From Acidobacteriota bacterium (GTDB taxonomy: Bacteria; Acidobacteriota; Terriglobia; Acidiferrales; UBA7541), in NCBI GenBank assembly GCA_003131985.1, contig PKWH01000155.1, forward strand, positions 2,482 to 17,122: a stretch of 14,641 nt of DNA, written 5' to 3'. Shown in pieces: positions 1-5,779 of the stretch; within the stretch, counting starts at the first letter, position 1; every line of letters starts with the position of its first letter. The translations under genes and the position numbers were made by a program. The notes below the pieces were generated by a model that saw only the letters and a list, made by a program, of their open reading frames with translations, was not told the DNA's origin and made no database searches.

Positions 1-387
1 GTCGATGCAAATGAAATGCCGTAACGTCGGAACGCGCGCCTTGAGTTCGTCAACCTGGTCGCGGTAGCTGCTGTGGTAGAAAAGCCAGGAAACTTCTGCA
101 TAAACCATGTATTCAGCGTTGGCCTCTGGAGCATTCCGGGAGTTGATCGGCACCCAGACCGCGCCCGCGCGTAAAATGCCGAGCATACAAATCAGCACAC
201 GCGCATCATTGGGCGAATAAATCGCGGCGCGTTCCTCCCCGTTCAGTCCGTTCAACCTCATCGCGCGCGCGATTCGGTGAGTGATCTCCCGCATTTCCCG
301 ATACGTGTAGCGGCTCTCGCGATCGACGATCGCAGTCCGCTCAGAGTTCGCGTCAGCGCCTTTGTCGAAATAATCTATCGCACGCAT
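1..387 (-). CDS. AMP-dependent acyl-CoA synthetase/ligase, N-terminal part (cut by the left edge)
   Basis: The first 129 codons of an ANL-superfamily (AMP-forming) ligase are visible; the rest lies beyond base 1. The product should activate a carboxylic acid to its acyl-AMP and then to the CoA thioester in the cytoplasm. Seen: an N-terminus beginning MRAIDYFDKGA, the stretch AIVDRESRYTYREM (the usual 'tool' strand before the first helix), and the typical segment YSPNDARVLICMLGILRAGAVWVPIN at about residues 59-84. The P-loop, adenylate motifs and substrate pocket are outside the window, so the substrate cannot be read. The ATG at 387 has only a weak purine-rich upstream stretch (GAGAGAAG). An in-frame TGA lies 14 codons upstream, with no intervening ATG, GTG or TTG. 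It lies 93 bases downstream of the reductase at 481-1593 on the same strand. An aromatic or cinnamic acid substrate is suggested only by context. Confidence 0.85.
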   Translation of the reverse strand, partial: MRAIDYFDKGADANSERTAIVDRESRYTYREMREITHRIARAMRLNGLNGEERAAIYSPNDARVLICMLGILRAGAVWVPINSRNAPEANAEYMVYAEVSWLFYHSSYRDQVDELKARVPTLRHFICID

Positions 388-449
388 CTGTTCGGTCTTC
401 TCTCGGCGCGCCAGCCATGCACAGCGTCACTCCTGCTGCTTAATTTTCT

Positions 450-467
450 GCGAATAGAATGATTCGC
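450..467. promoter_or_regulatory. 18-bp perfect dyad between the reductase and ligase genes
   Basis: GCGAAT, a 6-base spacer, then ATTCGC form a perfect inverted repeat inside the 93-base gap between the end of the reductase gene and the start of the ligase gene. It lies 63 bases upstream of the ligase ATG. It could be an operator for an internal promoter or a hairpin in the intercistronic mRNA. There is no following T-run, so it is not a classical terminator. Confidence 0.35.
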
Positions 468-480
468 CGAACGCGGTCCC

Positions 481-1593
481 TCACGAATAGAGTCTTGCCT
501 TCACAAGCCCGTGACTTTCGAGTGCTCCGAGAAGGTCGCGATGCCCAAATGCGGACGTGGGCGAAGCGAAACCAACCTTGCGCGGCGCAGCATGGATCAA
601 ATGGTTCGCAGCAAACGCTTGCAATAGTCCGGTTTGCCGATAAGCGCAGGTTCCAAACATGACGCACTTGGCGAAAGATGTCGTTCCGCGTCCGATGACC
701 ACGTCGATTGTTCGGTGCTCCCGTGTGTTTTCCCGGGGCGGAGTTCCCCCTTGCACCGAGTTCGCCATTTCGGAAAGCTTTCGTTCGCGCTCCTCTTTAG
801 GCAAGGGACGAATCTCCTTCTCGAAATGTTTCTCTGTGGCAAGAACGTTTTCCATGAGCTGCCGATCGAGTATCCCGCCCATCGACCGCACGTTCGCGAC
901 CTGCGGATGATCCTTGTACCACACAGGGTGCGGGAAACCTCCCCACGCCAGTGCTAGTTGCGTTTCAACTGAACTGGGCACGATCGCCTCATGCCCTTGC
1001 GCGCGCACCCAAGGCTTATATCGATTCTGCTCCAAGTAGAAAGCCTCCGTTTGAATCACGGCAAAGATTGTCTGCGTGGAACCAAACGTCGGCGTGCCCT
1101 TGAACATCGACAAGGTTTCGAGTGTGTCGATGCCGCTGGTCTCAAGACACATTTGGGCGGCGATATCGCTGGTAGCCGACATGTACGCCGTCGCCGGGGC
1201 GGCGAGCAGCCCCGCGCGTGCAAACTTCCCGCTCCATTTCTCTTCGACTTCTCTTAGCCAAGCCTGTTCCCCGCTGATATCAAGGTAGTGGCATCCCGCG
1301 CTGAGGCAAGCTTCAATCACGCGAGGCCCGTTGTAGAGGAATGGACCGACCGTATTGCACACCACTTTGGCCCCTGCGAACAGCTTCTCTAGTTCACCCG
1401 GCGAATCGCCGGCTTCGGCGATCTCGTAGTCCGCGGTCTCAACGCCAGGCACGTGGCTCAACACTTGTTCGATTTTGGCTCGATTGCGGCCAGCCGCCAG
1501 GAACGGAACGTTGTATTCCCGGAGGTATTCCGCGACCAGACGGCCCGAAAAACCGCTTGCTCCATACAGAATTACGGGCTTCTTATCGGCCAT
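481..1593 (-). CDS. Saccharopine-dehydrogenase-like NAD(P)-binding reductase (DUF5938/trans-acting enoyl reductase type)
   Basis: A 370-residue protein with a Rossmann fold at the very N-terminus: the nucleotide loop GASGFSG at residues 11-17 follows a beta-strand VILY. The body resembles the saccharopine-dehydrogenase-like family that includes the mycobacterial trans-acting enoyl reductase: VVCNTVGPFLYNGPRVIEAC and HYLDISGEQ (about residues 77-110). The true substrate is unknown; lysine metabolism is unlikely. The ATG at 1593 is preferred because GCGAGGG sits a few bases upstream; an in-frame upstream extension of 18 residues has no family-like sequence. It is transcribed away from the HxlR gene at 1742 and toward the acyl-CoA ligase. 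A divergent HxlR regulator beside an NAD(P) oxidoreductase is a common arrangement for electrophile or quinone responses, but the ligase neighbour points instead to reduction of an acyl or enoyl intermediate. Family call is firm; function is inferred. Confidence 0.8.
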   Translation of the reverse strand: MADKKPVILYGASGFSGRLVAEYLREYNVPFLAAGRNRAKIEQVLSHVPGVETADYEIAEAGDSPGELEKLFAGAKVVCNTVGPFLYNGPRVIEACLSAGCHYLDISGEQAWLREVEEKWSGKFARAGLLAAPATAYMSATSDIAAQMCLETSGIDTLETLSMFKGTPTFGSTQTIFAVIQTEAFYLEQNRYKPWVRAQGHEAIVPSSVETQLALAWGGFPHPVWYKDHPQVANVRSMGGILDRQLMENVLATEKHFEKEIRPLPKEERERKLSEMANSVQGGTPPRENTREHRTIDVVIGRGTTSFAKCVMFGTCAYRQTGLLQAFAANHLIHAAPRKVGFASPTSAFGHRDLLGALESHGLVKARLYS

Positions 1594-1741
1594 CGTGTCC
1601 CTCGCTTCGGTGAACGCCCTTGAGTGAGCGGTTTGAACGAGATTCACCGGCGCCTGTGGTCTCGTAAACTGGGGATATTATGCTAAAGTCACTTTTTCGC
1701 TAGTAGGAACCTTTCGGAAACCTGGTATCGGGGGGTCCACC
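1594..1741. promoter_or_regulatory. Divergent control region between the reductase and HxlR genes
   Basis: 148 bases shared by two divergent genes, the expected location of promoters and an HxlR operator. Visible elements are a TATTAT (1676-1681) that could be a -10 box toward the regulator, without a good -35, and two similar half-sites one helical turn apart, AGGAACCT (1705-1712) and GGAAACCT (1716-1723). These lie just ahead of the G-rich ribosome site GGGGGG (1730-1735). No perfect palindrome was found, so the operator is only suggested. Confidence 0.3.
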
Positions 1742-2068
1742 ATGCAAGATCAGTCCTATTGCGCGGTAGAAATCACGGCGGAGATCATTGGCGGAAAATG
1801 GAAGCCGCTAATTTTGTTTTACCTGCAAAACAAGACGCGCAGGTTCGGCGAGATTCACCGGCTAATTCCAAGAGTGACGAAGAAGATTCTGACTCAACGG
1901 CTCCGCGAACTGGAAAACGGCGGAATCGTTCGCCGCAAGGTGTATGCACAAGTTCCGCCTCGCGTGGAGTATTCACTTACCAGACATGGCCAGAGCTTGC
2001 GCCCCATTCTGGAATCAATGTCGGCGTGGGGCGACCAGCATCGCTCGCGTTACGGCGGCGCTCAGTAA
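1742..2068 (+). CDS. HxlR-family winged-helix transcriptional regulator
   Basis: A 108-residue single-domain DNA-binding protein of the HxlR (MarR-like, winged helix) family. Seen: the family signature beginning CAVEITAEIIGGKWKPLILF (residues 7-26), the recognition-helix region FGEIHRLIPRVTKKILTQRL (about 35-54), the wing GGIVRRKVYAQVPPRVEYSLT, and a C-terminal dimer helix LRPILESMSAWGDQH. Length is normal for the family. Cys7 occupies the N-terminal position used as the thiol sensor in Bacillus YodB-type regulators; it is the only cysteine in the protein. A weak G-rich ribosome site lies 6 bases before the ATG. The gene is divergent from the reductase at 481-1593, which is its most likely target, and converges on the IclR gene with only 38 bases between stops. 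The inducer is unknown. Confidence 0.9.
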   Translation: MQDQSYCAVEITAEIIGGKWKPLILFYLQNKTRRFGEIHRLIPRVTKKILTQRLRELENGGIVRRKVYAQVPPRVEYSLTRHGQSLRPILESMSAWGDQHRSRYGGAQ

Positions 2069-2106
2069 CTGCGTATCGCCTGGTCGTGAATCGGTTCAAG
2101 CAGTAA

Positions 2107-2976
2107 TCAGGTCAAGAGCATGGAGAGTTCTCGTGCTGTAGCGCGAAGCTGCGGAAGGAATTTAGTCTGCAGCTCTTGAATGGAAAGGCGTTGGGCGTGA
2201 GCTCCGACGTTCAGCGCCGCAACTACTTTTCCGTTTGGGTTCTGGATGGGAACCGCCATGGAACGCAAACCAATTTCCAGCTCCTGATCAACGAGCGAGT
2301 AGCCATTCCGGGCGACGAGGCGCAGAGCCTGCCTTAATTTCTCCGTAGTCACGATCGTTCTGCTTGTATGGCGCGTGAGTTGAACGCGTTCAAAAAAAGA
2401 TTCAAGCTCGGCCGGTGGTAAATTGGCCAGCAGCACCCGCCCCATGGACGTGCAAAACGCCGGCAAGCGGCTGCCCACTCCCAGGTCGATGGACATGATG
2501 CGCGTTACGTTGGCGCGCGCCACATAGATAATATCGAGGCCTTCCAAAGTGGCGATAGAGCAGGATTCGTGCAACACGTGGCTGACATGGTCCAAAACGG
2601 GCTGCGCGGATGCGGCGAGCGGCATCGAGGAAATGTAGGAGTGGCCGAGTGCTAAGATTCGCGGCTGAAGAAAAAAGTGATGGCTATCGTCCGAGCCGGC
2701 AAAACCGAGTTTTATAAGCGTGTAAAGGCACCTGCGCACTGCGGCTCGCGAAAATCCTGTTTTGGTGCTTACTTGCGAAATGGTAAGCTGGCGTTTCTGC
2801 GTCGAGAAGGCCTGTATCACCGCCAAGCCGCGCGCCAATGAGGTCATGAAGTTCGGATCTCCACTGTACTCATCGAAGGGCGTCGACGGCATCAACGGTT
2901 GGCTGGCTGGTCTGTCGGTCAACGGTATACGGCGTGTTCCTCTCTCGATACCAGCGCGAGAATTGGCAGGCGACAT
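2107..2976 (-). CDS. pcaR: IclR-family regulator of the PcaR/PcaU/PobR group (beta-ketoadipate pathway regulator)
   Basis: A 289-residue IclR-type regulator. The segment PNFMTSLARGLAVIQAF (residues 41-57) is typical of PcaR/PcaU/PobR proteins, followed by a helix-turn-helix ISQVSTKTGFSRAAVRRCLYT (about 66-86). The effector domain fills the C-terminal two thirds, with conserved stretches GSRLPAFCTSMGRVLLA and SMAVPIQNPNGKVVAALNV. Members of this group bind protocatechuate, 4-hydroxybenzoate or beta-ketoadipate and usually activate their target. The start at 2976 is chosen because GGAGG lies just upstream (4-base spacer); the next ATG at 2892 has no ribosome site and would give 261 residues. 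The reading frame stays open far upstream, but that part crosses the pcaH promoter region and looks non-coding. Divergent from pcaHG, with two candidate boxes in between, so it very probably controls pcaHG and itself. PcaR versus PcaU naming cannot be settled by eye. Confidence 0.88.
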   Translation of the reverse strand: MSPANSRAGIERGTRRIPLTDRPASQPLMPSTPFDEYSGDPNFMTSLARGLAVIQAFSTQKRQLTISQVSTKTGFSRAAVRRCLYTLIKLGFAGSDDSHHFFLQPRILALGHSYISSMPLAASAQPVLDHVSHVLHESCSIATLEGLDIIYVARANVTRIMSIDLGVGSRLPAFCTSMGRVLLANLPPAELESFFERVQLTRHTSRTIVTTEKLRQALRLVARNGYSLVDQELEIGLRSMAVPIQNPNGKVVAALNVGAHAQRLSIQELQTKFLPQLRATARELSMLLT

Positions 2977-3014
2977 GGGCCCTCCGATAGGAAGTCGCAA
3001 AGGATACCCTAGTC

Positions 3015-3048
3015 GGCCGATATGCGCACGAGATTTCGATAATCGGTC
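3015..3048 (+). promoter_or_regulatory. Two tandem PcaR-like operator boxes
   Basis: The element TTTCGATAATCGGTC (3034-3048) agrees at 12 of 15 positions with the Pseudomonas putida PcaR box as I recall it (GTTCGATAATCGCAC), with the core TTCGATAATCG intact. CGATAATCG is a perfect odd-centred palindrome. A second copy, GGCCGATATGCGCAC (3015-3029), agrees at 11 of 15 and starts 19 bases upstream in the same orientation. The downstream box abuts the -35 hexamer of the pcaH promoter, as expected for an activator site. Both boxes also lie within 75 bases upstream of the regulator's own start. Confidence 0.65.
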
Positions 3049-3077
3049 TTGACAAAATATCTCCTCCCTTGCATAAA
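3049..3077 (+). promoter_or_regulatory. Sigma-70-type promoter for pcaHG
   Basis: A perfect -35 TTGACA (3049-3054), a 17-base spacer and a -10 CATAAA (3072-3077; 4 of 6 to consensus). Transcription would start near 3084 and leave a leader of about 110 bases before the TTG start of pcaH. The -35 is immediately downstream of the better PcaR-like box. Confidence 0.6.
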
Positions 3078-3182
3078 TTCCTCTCAAGTTCCGCGCTTTC
3101 GGCTGTGCGCTAAAAGCTGTGTGGAGACCGCCTGCTCTTGTAACATCATAGGAAGACGGGATTCCGCCTCTCGTCTGTTGCA

Positions 3183-3198
3183 AGGAGGAAGTGGCTTG
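3183..3198 (+). promoter_or_regulatory. Ribosome binding site fixing a TTG start for pcaH
   Basis: AGGAGG (3183-3188), 7-base spacer, TTG (3196-3198). This strong site decides the start of pcaH: the candidate frame has no ATG between its beginning at 3049 and the conserved region. Confidence 0.8.
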
Positions 3199-3900
3199 GC
3201 CAAGATTGCCCCATACCGGAGGCCAAATCCGGACACGCAGCCCCCTTACCTGCATCCTGCGTATGTCTCCACGATCAAGCGCGCACCCGCAAAATCTCTG
3301 ATTTATTTGCCGCACACACTATCGGAAGTCACCGGACCTTCGTTCACGGGGGCGGCAATCGATGTGAAAGCCTGCGACCTCACGCGCCAACATTCGGGTA
3401 ATCCGCTCGGCGAACGCATCATCGTCAGCGGGCGGGTTATGGACGAAGAGGGCCGGCCGCTGCGCCACTCCCTCATTGAGGTCTGGCAGGCCAACGCTGC
3501 CGGCCGGTACCTCCACAAGCGCGACCAGCATAATGCTCCGCTGGATCCGAACTTCACAGGATGCGGACACACGCTTACAGACGCCGAAGGACGCTACCGA
3601 TTCGTGACTATTCGTCCCGGCGCGTATCCCTGGGGAAACCATCACAACGCCTGGCGCCCGGCACATATCCACTTCTCGCTTTTCGGCGCGGCATTCGCAT
3701 CGCGTTTGGTGACTCAGATGTATTTTCCAGGCGACCCGCTGTTGCCCTTCGATCCGGTCTTCAACTCCACGGCGGATGAGAACGCGCGCAATCGGCTGAT
3801 CTCTCTGTTTGACTGGGAAAACACTATTCCCTCGCAGGCGCTGGGTTTCAAGTTTGACATTGTATTGAGCGGGCGCGAAGCAACGCCCATGGAGACTTAG
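3196..3900 (+). CDS. pcaH: Protocatechuate 3,4-dioxygenase, beta subunit
   Basis: The catalytic, iron-carrying subunit of the intradiol dioxygenase that opens protocatechuate with O2 to 3-carboxy-cis,cis-muconate in the cytoplasm. The 234-residue product matches the family length (about 235-245). The ferric ligands and catalytic arginine are all visible: Tyr105 (AAGRYLHK), Tyr144 (GAYPWGN), Arg154, His157 and His159 (WRPAHIHF). Their spacing (39, 49, 52 and 54 residues from the first Tyr) equals that of P. putida Tyr408, Tyr447, Arg457, His460 and His462. The start is a TTG at 3196: AGGAGG (3183-3188) lies exactly 7 bases before it, no ATG occurs at a sensible place, and the homologous sequence begins here (AKIAPYRRPNPDTQPPYL). 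The frame is open further upstream into the promoter, but that part is not family-like. pcaG follows after one base, so the two are co-transcribed and probably translationally coupled. Probably activated by the divergent PcaR-like regulator. Confidence 0.95.
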   Translation: MAKIAPYRRPNPDTQPPYLHPAYVSTIKRAPAKSLIYLPHTLSEVTGPSFTGAAIDVKACDLTRQHSGNPLGERIIVSGRVMDEEGRPLRHSLIEVWQANAAGRYLHKRDQHNAPLDPNFTGCGHTLTDAEGRYRFVTIRPGAYPWGNHHNAWRPAHIHFSLFGAAFASRLVTQMYFPGDPLLPFDPVFNSTADENARNRLISLFDWENTIPSQALGFKFDIVLSGREATPMET

Positions 3901-3901
3901 A

Positions 3902-4477
3902 ATGAGCCGGCAAGCTACGACATCGCAAACCGTCGGCCCGTTCTTCTCCATCGGCATGACGAGGATGAAACGCGACGACCTGGTGAGCGCCGGCGCATCC
4001 GGAGAACGCGTGACCATTTCAGGCCAAGTTTTCGATGGCGACGGAAAGCCAGTGTCTGACGCGATCCTTGAAATCTGGCAAGCGAACACGTACGGGAAGT
4101 ACGCGCATCCTGCGGATCAGCAGGACAAACCGGTGGAGGCAAGCTTTTCAGGCTACGGGCGAATCCCGACCGATGACGAGGGAAAGTTTCGCTTCACGAC
4201 GATCAAGCCGGGGCAAGTCCCTGACCTGGAGGGAAAGCTACAGGCTCCCCACATCGTCGTTTCCGTGTTCGCCCGAGGATTGCTCCGGCGCCTGGTAACA
4301 CGGATTTATTTCCCCGATGAGCCGACGAACGCTGCAGATTTCGTATTGAATCTAGTTGAGCCGTCGCGGCGAGAAACATTAATCGCCAAAATGATCGCGG
4401 GCGTGAATGGCGCGCTCAAATGGGATGTCATCCTGCAGGGCTCTAGCGAAACTGTTTTTTTCGACTGCGGACTTTGA
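3902..4477 (+). CDS. pcaG: Protocatechuate 3,4-dioxygenase, alpha subunit
   Basis: The non-catalytic partner of PcaH; alpha and beta form the active protomer and line the substrate channel. The 191-residue product shows the alpha hallmarks: SQTVGPFFSIG near the N-terminus (residues 8-18), ILEIWQANTYGKY, FSGYGRIPTDDEGKFRF, APHIVVSVFARGLLRRLVTRIYF, VEPSRRETLIAKM, and the terminal ETVFFD. The iron-binding Tyr-Pro-Trp and HIH motifs of the beta subunit are absent, as expected. The position of P. putida Tyr16 is Phe14 here, a substitution I believe occurs in other alpha subunits. The start codon follows the pcaH stop by one base, with GGAGA (3891-3895) inside the end of pcaH as ribosome site. The gene converges with the MetE-like gene; only 27 bases separate the stops and no terminator hairpin is evident there. 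Confidence 0.94.
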   Translation: MSRQATTSQTVGPFFSIGMTRMKRDDLVSAGASGERVTISGQVFDGDGKPVSDAILEIWQANTYGKYAHPADQQDKPVEASFSGYGRIPTDDEGKFRFTTIKPGQVPDLEGKLQAPHIVVSVFARGLLRRLVTRIYFPDEPTNAADFVLNLVEPSRRETLIAKMIAGVNGALKWDVILQGSSETVFFDCGL

Positions 4478-4504
4478 CGCTCAAAGCGGAGCGTACCGTC
4501 CTTC

Positions 4505-5605
4505 TTATTTCCAAACGCGCTTAGCCGTTTCAACCACGAGCCGCAGCTTGGCCCACTGTTCATCTTCGGTTAACAGATTTCCTTCCATGGTAGAGGCGAA
4601 TCCGCACTGCGGGCTGAGCGCGAGATTCTCGATCGGGAAATGGCGTCCGGCTTCCTCGATTCTCCTGACCAGGTTGTCGCTATTCTCGAGTTTCGGGAGT
4701 TTCGAGCTGATCAGGCCGAGCACGACGATCTTGTTCTTGGGAATGAAACGCAGAGGTTCAAATGTTCCCGAGCGTTCATCGTCATATTCCAGCAGAAAGC
4801 GATCCGCAGTCATGGTGGTGAACAGCTTTTCAGCGATCGCGTCGTATCCGCCCTCGGCGTACCAGTGGCTGCGATTGTTTCCGCGGCAAAGATGCACCGC
4901 CAGGGTGACTCCGGGGCGTCGCGCTGCTTCCAAACAAGCATTGTCCGCGCGTATAGAATCATCAAGCAGCGCTTCCGGATCGACTTTCATCTCCGTGCGA
5001 ATCCATTCGCGCCATTTCGGGTCGAGGTAATAGCTGTAGCGCGGCGCATCGATCTGAATATATTTCACGCCTTCAGCGGCGAGCCTCGCTAGCTCCGTCT
5101 TCATGATGCCGACGATGTCCCACAAGAGCGCGGAATGATTCTCATACACTTTGTCGGTGACTCCGCGCTTGAACGAAATTGCCGGAAACTGCGTCGCGCT
5201 GGGCAGCGTCATTTTGATCGCGCCCGGAGAATTCGCCTTCAGGAATGTGAGCTCGTGCCCGGTGAGCGGGCGCACCTGGCGCAGTTTTGAAGTCACAATT
5301 CCCGTCACGCTGCTCTCGCGAGCGCTTTTCGCTTCGCCGGCTTTCCAGGAACGCGCTACGGCGTCGCCCATATCGAAGCCATCCACCGCGTCGGTGAAAT
5401 CGCTCATAAAATTTCGGCGGCGCAATTCGCCGTCCGTGAAAATCTCCAGGCCCAGTTCTTTTTGTTTGGCAAGAACGCGAAGAATTTCGCGATCCTCCAC
5501 CTCGCGAAGGTGCTGCGGATTTTCTGCAGCATTTTGCCGGGCAGCCAGAAGCTCGGGCGGCCGCAGAAAGCTTCCTACTTGGTCGGCTCGATATTCCGCG
5601 GGCAT
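4505..5605 (-). CDS. MetE-like cobalamin-independent methyltransferase (methionine synthase II C-terminal-type domain)
   Basis: A 366-residue stand-alone protein equivalent to the catalytic C-terminal half of MetE (UROD/MetE-like TIM barrel). The zinc set appears complete: His238 and Cys240 (AVHLCRGN), Glu273 (LLEYDDE), Cys334 (SPQCGF); the Glu-to-last-Cys distance (61) equals that of E. coli MetE. Other family stretches are GSFLRPPELL near the start, FTDGELRRRNF (56-66), and QIDAPRYSYYLD (184-195). The N-terminal folate-binding half of MetE is missing, as in many archaeal-type and catabolic paralogs, so the methyl donor may not be methyl-folate. The start at 5605 has AGGAGG at a 7-base distance. 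It diverges from the VanA-like demethylase, which raises the possibility of a role in methyl-group handling from methoxy-aromatics; a plain methionine synthase or a thiol-transfer enzyme remains possible. Confidence 0.85.
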   Translation of the reverse strand: MPAEYRADQVGSFLRPPELLAARQNAAENPQHLREVEDREILRVLAKQKELGLEIFTDGELRRRNFMSDFTDAVDGFDMGDAVARSWKAGEAKSARESSVTGIVTSKLRQVRPLTGHELTFLKANSPGAIKMTLPSATQFPAISFKRGVTDKVYENHSALLWDIVGIMKTELARLAAEGVKYIQIDAPRYSYYLDPKWREWIRTEMKVDPEALLDDSIRADNACLEAARRPGVTLAVHLCRGNNRSHWYAEGGYDAIAEKLFTTMTADRFLLEYDDERSGTFEPLRFIPKNKIVVLGLISSKLPKLENSDNLVRRIEEAGRHFPIENLALSPQCGFASTMEGNLLTEDEQWAKLRLVVETAKRVWK

Positions 5606-5634
5606 TCTTTGACCTCCTATTTTATGAGGCGACG

Positions 5635-5663
5635 AGCGTAGCGGCTGTAGCGCGCAGTGTCAA
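5635..5663 (-). promoter_or_regulatory. Candidate promoter for the MetE-like gene
   Basis: On the minus strand a perfect -35 TTGACA (5663-5658), 17-base spacer and a poor -10 TACGCT (5640-5635). A start near 5628 would leave a leader of about 22 bases containing the strong ribosome site. The -10 is weak, so this is a suggestion. Confidence 0.4.
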
Positions 5664-5743
5664 ATGGGCTGACGCGAGGAAAACGTGGGGCGCGCCGCTG
5701 AGAGTTGCCGGATTGTCGATGGACTTCCACTTGTGGCAAGATG

Positions 5744-5767
5744 CGCTTCACTTCGTCACGTGAAGCG
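5744..5767 (+). promoter_or_regulatory. Perfect 8-bp inverted repeat touching the ribosome site of the VanA-like gene
   Basis: CGCTTCAC (5744-5751), an 8-base spacer, GTGAAGCG (5760-5767). The right arm ends one base before the AGGAGG ribosome site (5768-5773). It could be an operator for an unlinked regulator of the demethylase, or an mRNA hairpin controlling translation. The spacer and right arm also contain the palindrome CACGTG (5757-5762). No good promoter was recognised between 5641 and 5743. Confidence 0.55.
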
Positions 5768-5779
5768 AGGAGGGCTGCG

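Noticed and set aside
3049..3195. N-terminal extension of pcaH to 3049
   Set aside because: The first codon would be the TTG of the -35 hexamer itself, the sequence is not family-like, and AGGAGG before 3196 marks the start.
2977..3315. N-terminal extension of the IclR regulator by about 110 residues
   Set aside because: The frame is open but runs across the pcaH promoter and the PcaR-like boxes, overlaps the pcaH coding start, and does not look like any IclR N-terminus. The start at 2976 has a ribosome site.
4407..5030. Plus-strand open frame of 207 codons
   Set aside because: It overlaps the end of pcaG and runs antisense to the MetE-like gene; the Ser/Arg-rich composition is typical of an antisense shadow.
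5705..5779. 25-residue N-terminal extension of the VanA-like protein
   Set aside because: VanA-family proteins start at MFLRN. The extension crosses the inverted repeat and ribosome site, and its sequence looks like translated control DNA.
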